Shown piece by piece: positions 21,926-35,075 of a stretch of 64,000 nucleotides of DNA (the first letter of the stretch is position 1; each line of letters starts with the position of its first letter). Origin of the DNA: Podospora pseudoanserina (taxonomy: Eukaryota; Ascomycota; Sordariomycetes; Sordariales; Podosporaceae); NCBI RefSeq assembly GCF_035222485.1, contig NC_085922.1:3960082-4024081 (forward strand). The letters run 5' to 3'. Both the position numbers and the translations under genes were made by a program. The notes beneath the pieces are model-generated. The model was not told the DNA's origin, made no database searches, and saw only the letters and a program-made list of their open reading frames with translations.

Positions 21926-24920
21926 ATGGCAGTTATGGCCACTCAGCAATCAGAAGGCGCGGTTGTTGGCGAAAAGCCTGTCGCCAGCTCGCTGGAGCTC
22001 GAGAAGGACGCGCGCAATGGCGGCGCCGAAGTGAATGGGTATGTTGCGGCATTGGCTCCTTCCTTCGGAGTCGCATCAAGGTTTGCATGTCAGACTGGAA
22101 GCTGACAGCTTTGCTTCTAGCCACACCTCCCCCGAAGCCCCAAACCACACCGAAAAGGATGAGACCGACTGCAAACAAAGCCACAACCAAGAAGCTTTCT
22201 CAGCAAACAGTGCACTGAAAAGCGAGTCGGCCGATGCCAGTGACAAACCAATCCCAGACGTTCCCACAGGTGCAGAGGAGGCGCCCAAGGACGCCGAGCC
22301 CGTAAAGATGGACGTCGCGACTCCACCCGACACAGAAATGCCGGATGCACCACCAAGTCCGGCTGCCGAGATGAAGCAAGCCGAGACACAAATCGAGCTT
22401 CCAGCCGAAGTCGCGCCCGACACACAATCTGCGGCTCCATCGAAAGAAGACCAGCCAGCCAAGCCGCCCACGCCTGACGCCCTGATCACATCTGACGCAA
22501 AGAACGAGGCTCCGACCAAAGCCATGTCCACTTCCGTATCTCCCATGACCAAGACGGCCCCTACCCCCCCAGCTACCGATAAGGAGGAAGATGTGGTGAT
22601 GGCAGATGCGCAGGTGACCGCCGAGAGCACTCAAGAGACGCCTGTTTCCGCAACTGTCCCGGACGTGAAGCCGAGCATCGAGAAGGATCCAGCTCCAGCG
22701 TCGCCCTCCAAGGCATCTCCTCCTCCAAGCGCGACGGCCGATACCAGCATGTCTGACCTGGCTGCGTCTGCCAAGGTGTCGCGTGAACGGGATATCGACA
22801 GTGAGGATGAACCAGTTGCCAAGCGCACCAAGGTTGACCATTCCATCGAGGCCAAGAACAATGTCAACCCCCAAGATCGCATGGATGTCGACCGCCAGTC
22901 AGCTCCCCGGGCCACACCTGCGCAGGCTGCGAACGGAAGACCCAAGTATCTCAATGACGATTCCCTCAACGACAATCCCATCACAGATTGGCAGAACCGG
23001 CAAATTCGTCAAGTTCTTGCAGGTGTCAAAAAAACCAAGGTGGGCGGCAACTTTCGGCAATCGGTTCAGCATCTGTGGCCCATGCTCTGGCCTGATTACT
23101 CGGCACGGATTGCCAATCCTATTGATATTTCGGCCATGGAGAGACGCTTGCGTGGGGACGGGCAGAGCTACAAGAATCTTGGCGAGTTCAAACGGGACTT
23201 GAATCTGTTAGTGGAAAACGCCGTCAGCTTCAACGGCGAGGCTCACGAAGTGACTGTGCAAGCCAAGGGCTGCCGTTCTGCTATTCTCGACCGTCTCTCC
23301 AAGGTCCCTGCCGCTGAACCTGCCCGCCCTGACAAGAAGGACAGCATCAAGCATCACAATATCCGCCATGCCGAACCCCGCTCTGCCGTCCACCAGTCTT
23401 CCACCGCCACGCCCCGTCCCCCAAAACCGGCGGCCCCAGCCCCCAAGCCCGCTGTCGAGAACCCTGCTTTTGCCATCCCTCCCGGCAACAACGGTATGCC
23501 GCTCATTCGGCGCGACTCGACCAAGGTTGACAGCCGTGCCAAGCGCCCCGTCAAGCCACCTCAGCCAAGAGATGTCTTTACCGACAAACGCAAGAAGAAG
23601 CTACCCCCCGAGCTTCGGTTCTGCGATGAAGTTCTCACCGAGCTGAGGAAGACCAAATATTACGATTGCAACGGCGCCTTCCTTCAACCTGTCGACGTCG
23701 TCGCTCTGCAAATCCCCACATATTACAAGGTAGTCAAGAAGCCCATGGACCTTTCCACCATGGCCAACAAGCTGCATTCTGGCGAGTACGCTTCGGCCAA
23801 GGACGTTGAACGAGACTTTGACCTGATCGTTAAGAACGCCAAGGCCTTCAATGGAGACGACCATCCCGTCACCATTGCCGGCTACAAGCTGCAGAGTCTT
23901 TTTCGCGCCGAGATGAACCGAAAGGATGAATGGCTCGCCCGCAACGCCCCGCCCGAGGTGATCAACACAGCCAGCCCACGGATCAAAGACGAGTCCGACG
24001 ACGAGCCCTCGGACACGGAACCGGAGCCAGAGCAATCCGAGGAGATCACTAAGGCCCAAACCAAGATCACCAGCATCCAGAAACGACTCGATGACGAGCA
24101 AAAGAAGCTGTCCGAGATGATCAACACTGGATCGGCAAGCGAAGAGGATGTTGACATTTCTCACTCCATCATCAGCACTTTGCAGAAGCAACTGATCCGA
24201 GAGAGGAACAACCTCAAGGAGCTGACTGCCGCCGTCAAACCGGCAAAGCCAAACAAGCCTGCCAAGTCCAAGAAGACGCACCAACACCTTGGCGGCGTCA
24301 CCAAGAAGGCCGCTGCCGCAGGAGGAGCGGGCGGGGGTGGCCATCATGCCGCGGGAGCTGTTAAGAAGGGCCCCAAGAGACCGCCCCCCAAGAAGAAGAT
24401 CAGTGAGGCTGAGAAGGCTGTTATCACCGAGCATCTGAGCGAGCTGGACGGTGTGCCCTTGGAGCGGGCCATCGAGCTAATCAAGAGGGACACGGGACAG
24501 GGAGAGAATGAGTCGGGCGAATTGGAACTTGATATTGAGCAAGTCTCCGAGGAGGCCCTGGTCAGGCTCTACGAAATAATAATCAAGGCCCACCCACACT
24601 TGAAGGTCGAGAGGGAGAAGAAGGTAGTGGACAAGACTTGGGGCCAGGCGGCGGACCATCACCACTCCAACAGCAATGCCAAGTCCAAGTCGGGCGCTGC
24701 GTCGGCGGCATCCAAGTCCAAGAAGAACAAGCCCATGAGCAAGTCGGAGCAGGAGCGCCGCATTCAGCAGCTCAACGAATTGAGAGCACAAGCTAACCGC
24801 AACCAATCCGGCAGTCAGGAGCCAATGGAGTCGATTGAGGGAACAGGCAGGGCCTCAGCCGAGCCTCCCATGGCGGTCAATGCCGACAGTGAGGACGAAG
24901 TCGATTCCGAAGAGGACTAA
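21926..24920 (+). CDS. bdf1: BET double-bromodomain protein Bdf1
   Basis: A 970-residue nuclear BET-family reader of acetylated histones, linked in fungi to TFIID and transcription. Exon 1 is 21926-22038 (cccgaATGGC start) and exon 2 is 22121-24920, joined at a GTATGT donor and TTCTAG acceptor. Residues about 40-320 are a long Pro/Thr/Ala/Glu-rich disordered region with a KRTKV nuclear signal. Bromodomain 1 (about 325-430; SVQHLWPMLWPDY, AVSFNGEAHEV) is divergent; bromodomain 2 (about 537-638; LRFCDEVLTELRKTKYYDC, PMDLSTM, AKAFNGDDHPV) is canonical, and both keep the acetyl-lysine-binding Asn. A coiled stretch (ISTLQKQLIRERNNLKEL) precedes the ET domain (about 798-868; ISEAEKAVITEHLSELDG) and the C-terminal SEQERRIQQLNELR motif. 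Acidic end. Confidence 0.95.
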
Positions 24921-27067
24921 AGAGCGCCGTCACTTGTTCAGTGTGACACATGGCCAACCACTCTACCATCATACCCATCGCCATATTACTTCTTCTTGGG
25001 TTTCTCCAGCATCCACATCATGCGTCGACGGACCTGGCCTTTTATTTTCATCTTGGTACTTGACTTGGCCACCCCGATCCCCGCCGAAGCGTGTGATCTT
25101 GGTTACCTAGCCTTCGGCCACACAGTCAACCAGCTCCTTGTCCTGCCATCCCTCATCAGCGCTACCCCCTTTGTGTTTGCCACTTAACCAACCGTTGTCG
25201 CCAAGGTCTCTTTAGCCTTTTGGCCTGTAGGAATATTTGTCTGTACTATACTATTAACTTCCACGGTCTTGGGTCGCCGGCAACGTCGCAGCACGTTGTG
25301 GTCATGCGCGATGGGTTCTCTTGCTCACGGAAACCACCCAGAGCTTTGAGACGGCCAACATTGTGGCCATGATTCACCGTCGCACCACGGCGGGGAGTAG
25401 AGGAATGAGATGGCAAATGGCGGCGTGTTTCCTCCTGGCTCCTTTGGAGCAGTTGAAACCTTTTCAGAGCAACTTTGCTCACTCATCAGGCCCAGATAGG
25501 CGGGGAAATGTCTGAGTAGAGGTGGGGTTGTAAACCTTTGCAAGCTTTGCTGTCATTAGACGGAGATCGGTTTTTTCAGCATATCCATCACTGATATCTT
25601 ACCGACGATCCGGCAGCCGCAGCTTGGGGCTTAGCAAGAAAAGCAAAGGGGAGTCATGGGCTTTTTTTCGGGAGCAATTTTGCGCTCTTCCTCAACAAAG
25701 CCTCACTGGGCCGTCTGCTTTTTCTAGCAAGACAGCAAAGTGGAGGAGTGATAGCGGAGCCAAGCCCTCGTACAGGCAAATTAAGAAAAATTGAAGGACT
25801 TGCTTCCTAGGAATCTTGTTCACCATGTCGCGTACATGTGTATGCGACGCTTGTTGCGTTGAGCGTCTTGGTTGTCATAGTGTGTCGTGATGTGCCGTCC
25901 AGTATCGTGATTTGTTTGTTGTCTTTCTTTCCAGTGGACTGCCCTAACAATACCAGGGTTCTCAGCCCCGCAGAGGAACTCTTTCGTAAAACGGCTGCTG
26001 GAGGAAATGTCCAGTGGCATTAGCCAGGGGGTGGCGGGCTTTGGCGGTTGGCGAGTCGCTCAAAATGGGTCTGCTCGTGGTGTCTTTTGTTGCAATGTCG
26101 CAAGCCCTCAATGTCCGTAGCATCTTCGCTGCGAGGACTGCGCCTTCTTGGTTATGCCCACCGTCAACATGTTGAGCAGGCCACGAAGTTCGCAGACAAG
26201 TGTTGATGGCAAGGCGGGAGCAAAGTGTGGGGGAACGACGGGGCGGAGAGCCACCGCTGTGGGCGGGTGGGCGACGGGAGCTGGCAAGCAGACCCTAAAA
26301 TTCGGCATCGGCGGATAGGCAGCTTATTATCTGCTCACTCGAGGCAGGGGACAGAGGAGCCCTGGGTCTGGTTGGGGAAAACAAGCAGGTTAGTATAATA
26401 TTCAGCAAGCAGAGAACTGGATTTCTCCATACCTTGATTACTCCAAAGCTGTGATGCTGGATGCTGTTGGAAAACAAAATTGCCCACCGTCGGTTGGTGC
26501 ATCAAATTGCTGTCCGTCGCAGATAGCGTAGATGGGTCCCGAGATGCCCTGAACAGGTAGGTAGTGAGCACATGGTAAAGAGGGGAAAAAGGAAGAAGGT
26601 CGAGATTGATGGCATGATATATTCAGCAATTAATTCGTAGTGATCCCCTCTGGCAATTACCCTGGCAATGTTGGCCGAAAAGATAGGAGCTGGTCGGCTT
26701 CGTGGAGTGATGCTGAATGTCGGGTGATGCCCTGACGTGTCTGGTGCTGGGCTTACGGTGGGCGGCAAAAGTTTCTCAAGAGGGGTTGAATTTGTTAGTG
26801 CAAGTCCAGGAAATGGGACGAAACCTTAGGCAGCCTGCTCCAGTGCTCGGTTCTTGGCCCGATAAAACTCGCATTCCAACCACCAAAGACACCATTTCCG
26901 CATTTTCAACCTGGAACCAACGCGTTGCGCTCCCACGCCGTCTTTTAGCACTCCCGCGGCGTGGTAACCAGCAACAGATGGTTTCTTCACATGATGCTGA
27001 TCTGTAACAGTTCAAGTCCGAGACAACGGGGTGGGTCATGGTCATTTCTTCTCTGCTCTACTACTCC
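24921..27067. other. Intergenic region between convergent genes
   Basis: About 2.1 kb between bdf1 and the NADAR gene, whose 3' ends face each other. It has short overlapping open frames, one GGTAGGTAG motif near 26556-26564, and no domain-bearing frame. This is longer than expected for a convergent pair, so an unrecognised ncRNA or degenerate gene is possible but not supported. Confidence 0.45.
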
Positions 27068-27655
27068 TCAGCCCAGCACCTTGTCCTCCCCCCTCAGCCT
27101 TCTTCTAGCCTCCATCAAGGCCTTCCCCAGTCTGTTTTCCCCCCACCACTCCCTATCCACCGGCCCCTCCACCACTTGCTTCTCAGTGAAGCCAATTCCC
27201 CAGATCCGGTCGTTGCTTGCTGCCTCGACCAACTCTCTAACGCCCGTCCCCAATAACACTCCTCGAAGTCTTTCGTTCTGCCCAAACTTGGCCAGGTTCC
27301 CTCTCATCACCACATCCTGCTTGATCTGATCCCATTCAGCATCGTTGAAGCCTTTTATTTGTCTGCCCAGTCTCTTTTGCGCCTTTGGGTCGGATGTCGC
27401 CAGGATCTTCTTTGCGATGGCAAGGTCCTCGAACTGCACCGCTTTGAGGTACATCATGAACTGTTCGGCGGTCTTGAACTCTAGTTTTTGGGCTCCATCG
27501 ATGTCGCCTGGGGGTGGTTTGGTCGTTATAGAGTAGATTTCGTCGACGGAAACGCTAAAGTGGCAGCTGTACCACTGAGAGAACTCGCCGTAGGCAGCAC
27601 CCGTCAAGTAGAAAAAGAGCGGTCTATTGGGGTTGTCGTTGGTGAGCTCAGCCAT
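27068..27655 (-). CDS. NADAR domain protein (DUF1768, YbiA-like)
   Basis: A 195-residue intronless protein of the NADAR family (YbiA/DUF1768). Characterised members are N-glycosidases acting on riboflavin intermediates or on ADP-ribose adducts; which applies here is unknown. The domain fills the protein: FFYLTGAAYGEFSQWYSCHF near the N-terminus is the usual GEFSNW-type segment, FKTAEQFMMYLKAVQFEDLAIA is the conserved helix with the YMM-like motif, and the end has GLGIR-like IWGIGFTEK plus GENRLGKALMEARRRL. The start at 27655 (aagATGGC) was preferred to an in-frame ATG at 27700 on context; that one would add 15 polar residues. Cytosolic. Confidence 0.9.
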   Translation of the reverse strand: MAELTNDNPNRPLFFYLTGAAYGEFSQWYSCHFSVSVDEIYSITTKPPPGDIDGAQKLEFKTAEQFMMYLKAVQFEDLAIAKKILATSDPKAQKRLGRQIKGFNDAEWDQIKQDVVMRGNLAKFGQNERLRGVLLGTGVRELVEAASNDRIWGIGFTEKQVVEGPVDREWWGENRLGKALMEARRRLRGEDKVLG

Positions 27656-27700
27656 CTTGTCTGGATTTTTGGTGGCGGTGTGCTGTTGAGCCTCAAGCAA

Positions 27701-28978
27701 CTATTGGTGTGTGAACTCCAAAAGCCTTGCGCTTGTCAGCTTTTTTATGTTGAGAACTGCTCATATGAAATGCAGGGTGACAACGGTGGTGACTCTACGC
27801 CGATATTAGCGCCCATGTTAGTGTTTGAAGACTACGACCAAAAGGGCCAACCCAAAGACCAAAATTGAGTGCGCATTGCGAGACACCCAGCCGTGGTGAT
27901 TCCACACCGACAATAACGCTTGTTGGCAAGTATCAAAGCTGGAGATCAAAAAGTCCGGATGCTGTCGTGACAGTAGCGTGAGTAGCAACCCTAACCCGGG
28001 CATTGATCATTCTGGAGACTCGTTGCCCCCCGGCAGTCTGCCACGTGCCTGCTCTTTGCTACATCCTTCTCTGCGAAGATGATTTGGCGAAAAAGACCCA
28101 GGATCTTGTGCAGGGGAAGAGCGTTACGGGGTTTGAGAGTCTCTTTCTGCAACCATTGAATATATTCCCAAGCTGGGTGCTATGTACGAAGCATCAGTCC
28201 TGGTTGATCAAACCTCAACGAATCCTCGTGGCAGTAGGGCCAACCACCACAACAAAAGCAAACAGTCTCATGACCTGATATGACGCCCTCATCTACTCTC
28301 GTACTTGCCCTCTCTTTGTCCAGTCTCAAGGCTCTCGTCCCAGCTGACGGACGCCCAGGCGCTAGGTGGGCGCTGCACCCCAGGGATTTCTTGTGAGAAC
28401 GGCAGCCCCGCAATATTGCGTCACCGACAGGGTCAAGGGTAGAGAGGTGGGGTCCGATTGGACGACATCCCATCCAAACCACCAAACATTCCTCCTATTG
28501 CTTCCCTTGGGCTGGTGGATGATGATCCTCAAGTCCCTTGTTTCTCCCCATGCACCCCCCAATCTTTGGCATGATGCCGTGGCTTTTCTCCATTCTATTC
28601 GGCCCCTTTCAGTTTTCACTCAGGTCAAGCACCCAAATGCCGCTTTGCCGCATGGGTAGTAGAGTGCGTGCATGGTGCTGCCGCTGATGGATGATGAATA
28701 CCACCATCCTCAGTGCCCGTGAACTTGCTTGCGGCGGTAAGCCCGTGACATCATCGGGGAAGAGTACGATCGTCAACCCTTTTGGATCAGCCTGTCTCAA
28801 GCGATGGATATATTCATGAGGATCCGCGCCAGCGGCTCCAAAGACATTTTCGAGAAAGTAATTCTGTGTTCCACTTTCGGTGATCTCTCACCCACACAAA
28901 AAATCTGTGTTTTTCTTCTCCTGTGGTGAAAGAACAAGTGGTGAACTGACGACCAGAACGACGAGCTGAGCTGCCGAG
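27701..28978. other. Divergent intergenic region
   Basis: About 1.3 kb between the NADAR gene and the sugar transporter. A GTGGGG at about 28448-28453 fits the CreA/Cre1 site SYGGRG, and CCAAT-related sequences lie nearby; both are only weak signals. No gene seen. Confidence 0.45.
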
Positions 28979-30855
28979 ATGCTCGGAAAGAAGTGAGTCT
29001 CGAGTTTCGTCAATCCATCTCTCGATAGGCTACCTATACTGATAATCCTCCAAGGTCCATACGCGTCAATGGCGCCGACTGTGGTGTTGAGGCCCTGATC
29101 CTCGGGGCCATCACCTCGATTGGCGGCTTTCTTTTTGGCTATGATACCGGCCAGATCTCGGGAATGCTGCTGTTCCGAGACTTCAAAGATCGCTTCGGTC
29201 AGGTCGACACGCCGGAGGGCCGAGACTTTCAGCCCATCATTCAGTCCCTGCTCGTCTCGTTGATGAGTATCGGTACACTCTTGGGAGCCTTGAGCGCTTC
29301 TTAGTAAGTTTTGTCGGTTGCAAAATCAAAAAGCACCAGTATGCCCAACTAATTCTCTATGCAGCACTGCCGACTGGTGGGGCCGTAGAAAGAGTCTCAC
29401 GTTCGGTGTCGGTGTTTTCATCATCGGCAACATCATTCAAATCACCGCCATGAACCACTGGGTCCACATGATGATGGGCCGCTTCGTGGCCGGCTTGGGC
29501 GTCGGCAACCTCTCTGTCGGTGTTCCCATGTTCCAGTCCGAGTGCTCACCCCGAGAGATTCGTGGTGCCGTTGTCGCCTCGTACCAGCTCATGATCACGT
29601 TCGGTATCCTCATCGCCAACCTTGTCAACTATGGCGTCAGGGAGATTGAGGACCAGTCCGCTTCGTGGAGGATTGTCATTGGGCTGGGCATCGCCTTTTC
29701 CTTGCCCCTCGGTCTAGGTATCTTGTTGGTTCCTGAATCCCCAAGATGGCTTGCCGCCAGATCCAGGTGGGATGAAGCTCGTCTGTCACTGGCGCGTCTT
29801 CGTGGCATGAAGAACGACCCTCAACACCAGCTTGTCGAGGACGATATGGTGGAGATGAAGGGAATTCTTGAAAAGGAGCGTGCTGTTGGCGTCGGGTCCT
29901 GGGCCGAGTGTTTTGTGCCAAAGCCCAATGGTGTGCCCAAGCAGGTGTACCGTACGATTCTCGGCATTTCGCTCCATTTCCTTCAGCAGTGGACCGGCGT
30001 CAACTACTTCTTCTATTATGGCGCCACCATCTTCGAGTCGGCCGGCATTGAAGATCCAATCCAAACACAGCTCATTTTGGGCGCCGTCAATGTGGCCTGC
30101 ACCTTTTATGGCCTATATGTCGTCGAAAAGTACGGTCGTCGGTGGCCTCTGCTCATCGGCGCCATTTGGCAGGCGGCGTGGCTCGCTGTGTTTGCCTCGA
30201 TGGGCACTGCGTTGGATCCCGAGAACAACCGGACTTCAGGTATCCTCATGATCGTGTCGGCCGCCATGTTTATTGCCTCCTTCGCTGTCACGTGGGGGCC
30301 GATCTGCTGGGTCGTCATCGGTGAAACCTTCCCTCTGCGCACCCGTGCCAAGCAGGCCTCCTTGGCCACTGCTGGCAACTGGCTTGGAAATTGTGAGTAC
30401 TCGGCCTCCTTACCAAAGACACGATGCTGACATTGTTCTCAGTTATGATCTCCTTCCTCACGCCCCTTGCAACCGATGGCATTGGGTATGCCTACGGTTT
30501 TGTGTTTGTCGCCACCAACATCGCGGGCGCACTGCTGGTTTACTTCTTCCTCTACGAGTCGGTCAGTCTCAGTCTGGAGAACGTCGACACGATGTACGGC
30601 CAACCCGATCTGAAGCCCTGGACGTCCAAGAAGTGGATGCCCCCCGGATATGTCACACGCATGAATAGAGACGAAGACTTCTTCCACAACGACCGGGCTC
30701 AGCATGCAAGCGGAGTTGATGATTTGGATGACCGAACCACCGCTGTACCAAGCGGCAGGCCTAGCCGGGTGGTTGATGAAGAAAAGAAGGCCGACGGCGT
30801 CAACGGGCTGGGAGCCACAGAGTCGAGGGAAGAAAGGGTCAACCGGGCGGTGTGA
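28979..30855 (+). CDS. MFS sugar transporter (hexose type)
   Basis: A 567-residue plasma-membrane sugar porter. Four coding exons: 28979-28992, 29055-29303, 29365-30392 and 30443-30855; the first is only 14 nt (MLGK plus two bases), an arrangement fixed by GTGAGT and CAAG junctions and by frame. Family signatures are all there: GGFLFGYDTGQISGM in helix 1, ADWWGRRKSL in the loop 2-3, GRFVAGLGVGNLSVGVP, PESPRWLA before the central loop, QQWTGVNYFFYYG in helix 7 (sugar-binding QQ..G.N), VEKYGRRWPLL and PICWVVIGETFPLRTRAK in helix 10. The last family motif reads YESVSLSLENVD in place of the common PETKG form. The long hydrophilic C-tail is Asp/Arg-rich. Similar in type to fungal high-affinity glucose transporters. 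Confidence 0.93.
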
Positions 30856-31683
30856 AGGTTTTGGGGGGTGTGTAAAAGGATTGTTTTCTTGGGGCCGTAT
30901 GCAGAGTGGAGTTTGGGAGCGCTTGGAGTACCCCATGTTTTTGTTTCGGTTTATTCTTTGGCGGCATGAGCTATGAACTATGAAGCATGATGATGATTCT
31001 GACCATTTGAGCACTTTTCCGTGTAAATTGTGAAGATTGACGGGTAACGGGCGGCCGGAGGAGGAATGGATGGGATGATTCCGTGACACCGGTTTGGACT
31101 GTTGGCATGACACAAGAATAATGCCAAGACAAGATTCATTTCTGCTGAGAGCCGCCCTGCCGCAGAAGGGAGCCGCCTCTGACGTTTCCAGGCTCCGCGG
31201 GGGTCATGGACAATTATTGGAGATGAGGGCCTCCGGGGAATTCTGAGTAGACTTTGGAAGAAAGCGTTGTCAACAAGAAATTCGAACATCTCGAACATCT
31301 ATCAAGTAAACCTTTGAAGCCGCCCTGACACACCGCTGATGGCGAGCCAGTTCATCCCGCCAGGAAGGCACTTATTGATGGACATGCCGGCGAGCGCTTG
31401 GCTTGAGCCCACGACCGCAATAACGGAATGCGCTTGACGCGAAGTCTTTTTTTCTTCCTCCGGGGAGAAATGGCGGCTTCCGTCCAAAAAAAGAAGCGGC
31501 AACATGTAGCAAGAGCCGAGTGACACCCGCCAATGCCTACACATGTGCGATGCTGCACAGTGTTGACACGTGCTCCTGCCACTTCAACGCAATTCCACTC
31601 CACAGTGCCACAATAGGTATAAGAACGCCCTCGTCAGACCGTCCGGGACGAGCCAATCCCTTGATACATCAGCTGCCTCGAAC
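30856..31683. other. Intergenic region
   Basis: Spacer between the sugar transporter and the sedolisin gene. A TATA-like TATAAG lies at 31618-31623, about 65 nt before the sedolisin start. No gene seen. Confidence 0.5.
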
Positions 31684-33512
31684 ATGATACGCTCTTTTCT
31701 GTTGGTGGCCGCTGTGGCCTCGGCGGCTTCGGCCCGTGTGATGGATAGTCTTGCAGCTGTCCCGAGGGGGTGGGAATCAGTGCGTCCAGCGTTGCCAGAA
31801 GAGACGGTATCTCTTCGCATTGCCCTCAAACAACAGCGAGCTGAAGCCCTGGAACAAGCCGTCCTCGATATCTCGACTCCCGGACATCCCAAATACGGCA
31901 GACACCTAACCCGCGATGAGCTCAGGTCCTACACAACTCCCTCCCGGTCAGCCACTCTCGCCGTCACCCGTTGGCTCGAGGATCACAACATCCAGACTGC
32001 GGTTGCCGACAATGACTGGGTTACCTTCAGCACCACGGTCGAAAACGCCAGCCATCTTCTCAAGACGGATTTTGCCTGGTATCGGAACGTCGAGAACAAC
32101 ATCGAGCTCAAGCTGCGGACACTTGCCTACTCGGTGCCAGATGAGGTGGCACCACACATTGATCTGGTGCAGCCCACCACTCGGTTCGGCCAGCCTGTTG
32201 CCAAACGGTCCACCATCTTCGAGATGCACCATCTTGATGCCAATGCTGCCAATAAGATCAAGCTTGCCGCCGCCGGCCAAGCAAACTGCAACCTTACCAT
32301 CACCCCGGATTGTCTCAAGTGGCTGTACGGCATCAAGTACAAACCCACAGATTCGATTGAGAACACGATTGCATTTGCTTCGTTTTTGGAGCAGTACGCC
32401 CGCTATGACGACTTCCAGACGTTCCAGAGCAGGTATATTCCAGAAGCGCAGGGGCAGAACTTCACTGTCGAGCTGGTTAACGGCGGTTTGGATGATCAAA
32501 ATAGCTGGCGTGACAGTGGTGAGCAGTACCATGGCCGTTTCTCAAAGTGCTTGCCGACTCACATACGTATCTTGCCCGCACAGGTGAAGCAAACCTCGAT
32601 GTCCAGTACATCCACGCAGTCAGCCACCCTGCTCCCATCCTCCAATACAGCACGGGCGGCCGCGGTCCCCTGATCCCCACCAAGACCCAGCCCAAGCCCC
32701 CGGGCACCAACGAGCCTTATCTCGAATGGCTCACCTACCTCCTCAACCAGACCGACGACAAGATACCCAAGGTCGTCTCGGTCTCGTACGGCGAAGAGGA
32801 ACAGTCGATTCCCCGTGACTACGCCGTCAAGGTCTGCAACATGTTCATGCAGCTCGGAGGACGTGGTGTCTCGGTCATCTTTGCGTCGGGGGACTCGGGT
32901 CCAGGCACGCATTGCATCCGTAGCACGGACAATGCGACCTTCTTTGAGCCAACCTTCCCGGCCGGCTGCCCCTATGTCACCTCGGTGGGGGCCACGTACC
33001 TCACCAACCCCGAGAAAGCCATCAGCTTCTCGTCTGGCGGCTTTAGCATGTATCACCCAAGACCGCAGTGGCAGAGGACGGCCGTGGAGCCGTACCTGCG
33101 AACGATTGGAGACACGTATGCGCCCTACTTTGACCCCCGCGGCAGGGCCATACCGGACATCTCAGCTCAGGGGTCCAACTTCAATGTCATTGACAAGGGA
33201 TACAACTCGCTGCTGTCAGGCACGAGCGCGTCGGCGCCGGTGGTGGCTGGGATTGTGGGCCTGTTGAACGCGGCGAGATATACACTGGGGTTGCCGTCGC
33301 TGGGGTTCTTGAACCCGTGGTTGTACAACAATTCGGATGCTTTCACCGATGTGGTTGTCGGGGCTGGAGTCGGGTGCCGAAGGCGTAAGGAGCTGGGGTA
33401 CGGCGGCGCGTCCTGGAATGCCACGGTGGGTTGGGATCCGGTGACGGGGTTGGGCACACCCAAGTTTGGAAGACTGTTGCAGCTGGCGGCCCCGGGGGTT
33501 GCCAATGCCTAG
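31684..33512 (+). CDS. Sedolisin, tripeptidyl-peptidase (S53)
   Basis: A 587-residue secreted acid serine-carboxyl peptidase of family S53. Exons 31684-32518 and 32584-33512 (phase-1 junction inside the conserved GEANLDVQY). Residues 1-17 are a signal peptide. Residues about 25-200 are the pro-domain (LRIALKQQR, HPKYGRHLTRDE, ASHLLKTDFAWYR). The mature enzyme starts near residue 205 and has the full catalytic set: Glu280 and Asp284 in GEANLDVQY, Asp382 in FASGDSGPGTHC and Ser493 in SGTSASAPVV. The C-terminal calcium-site region (AFTDVVVG, GWDPVTGLGTPKF) is present. Such enzymes release tripeptides from proteins at low pH outside the cell. A TATAAG is about 65 nt upstream. Confidence 0.94.
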
Positions 33513-35075
33513 AGCAAGAGGGGAAGGGCAGTGTTAGTGGGTAATTAATAGTTTAGTTGTAGAGTTAATGAGGGATTGAGTCGCTCACTTTGAAAGAGAC
33601 GTGAGGGGCAATCTGGGTCCATCTGCGTGTGCATCTCTCAGATTTGTGCAACGGGCTTGGATGACGTGTGAGTGGAATGTGTGGGCGGGAGGGTGGCTGC
33701 ATTGCCCGTTGATCGGCGTCTTTGAGTTTGAGGCTGTCACCAAAGTCAACGGTGGCTAAAAATGGAGCCCTGGTTGGTTGACCGCGGCACCGGCTTCAGG
33801 GGGAGATGTGCCGGAGGGAAGGGGGTGCTGACTCCACTTTGTCGTTGGGCTCAGATTGACATTTGACAGATTCTTTCAATTTTGGTGGTTCATGATTGAT
33901 GGGAATAACCAGCGGGAAGCAGCGTGGTGGTATTGGGCTGTTTATTTCATGCAAGGCGGCAAGGCGGTGCGAGGATGTGTACATGTATGGAGGTCAGTCG
34001 AGGCAGGTCATGATGCAAAGTCTTGTTTTGGTGGTTGATGTGCTGCATGATACCTGATCATGAGCACGAGATGAGAGTGTGGGCAACGAAGTGGGAAGAG
34101 AGGGCTTTTGGAGAGATTTTCTTGGGATTAAATGTTTCTTTATTGACTGTTGCCCTGATCTTCTGTTTCAGGGCGCCAAGACTGGGCCTGTTTGTCAAAG
34201 TGGTGGGTGGTGGTGATGCGATGATGGCCCGCGCCGAGCAAAAGCTTCCCCAGCTCTTGGTGTTGCATCAGCTACTCGTACACCGCCCCAACCTAGCCAA
34301 AAGCACTCCACTTGTTTGATCCAGACCAGACTCTCACACTTATCGCAGCTCCATACCCAACCTACACCTGCAATATTAGTGACGTGAGCTAAAAAGACGA
34401 GATAGCTCGCCAAAGAATAGCGATATCTCACAGTCAAATTGCTTGAACTGTGAAGAGTGTGTAGGTGCTGTGCCTGACCAAAAAAAAAAAAAAAAAACTA
34501 TCGTCGATCGCGGTTTGGCAGCACAAGACGGGGGCCAGGACGGGGACCCCTGGCGTCCAACCCTCCAATGCGCTAGCGCCCAGGCGGGATCCTTGGGTGG
34601 AGAGAGCACCAGTCGGCTTTTTCATCGCGTCCCTCTTTTTGGCTGCGGCGCACCCGCCAATCAGCACCGATGGGATGCGACAAGCTTGGGCCATCTCTCC
34701 AAAGCAGCCCGTGCGGAACCGAAGTCTGCAGGTCGGGGGTCGGGTGGTCACGCATCTTTCCCCAGAAGCACCAGAAACAGGACAAGGGCGCAAAATTTAT
34801 GCCTGGTCCGGTGCATTTCTCCATCCTCGTCCATCCATTCATTCTCCTCACCCTCGCTGCCGACCGAGAGAGAGATTGTGTCTGGCCTTGTTTGTCTGCT
34901 AATGTCCAACACCGGGGCCACCTGACCTACCTGCATAAGCTGCGCCTTTGATCCCGAGAGAGCTGCCAGCCGGCGCAAGCTCTCCCTTGTGAGAGGCTGA
35001 GGTGACCAACGAAACGGCCCAAGAAAATTCAACAGATCCTCCGTCATTGTTCCTCGATCGAGCTCACAGCGCGCC
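33513..35075. other. Intergenic region
   Basis: About 1.6 kb between the sedolisin and rxt3 genes. It contains an 18-nt A run at 34480-34497 and a CTACCT motif near 34928. Short open frames overlap on both strands without a domain. Holds the rxt3 promoter and leader. Confidence 0.5.

Noticed and set aside
24996-25187. Hydrophobic 63-codon frame just after bdf1
   Set aside because: Lies in the bdf1 3' UTR region; too short and without features beyond hydrophobicity.
34480-34497. 18-nt A run that could be a retroposed poly-A tail
   Set aside because: No target-site duplication or cDNA-like sequence found next to it; simple slippage is enough.
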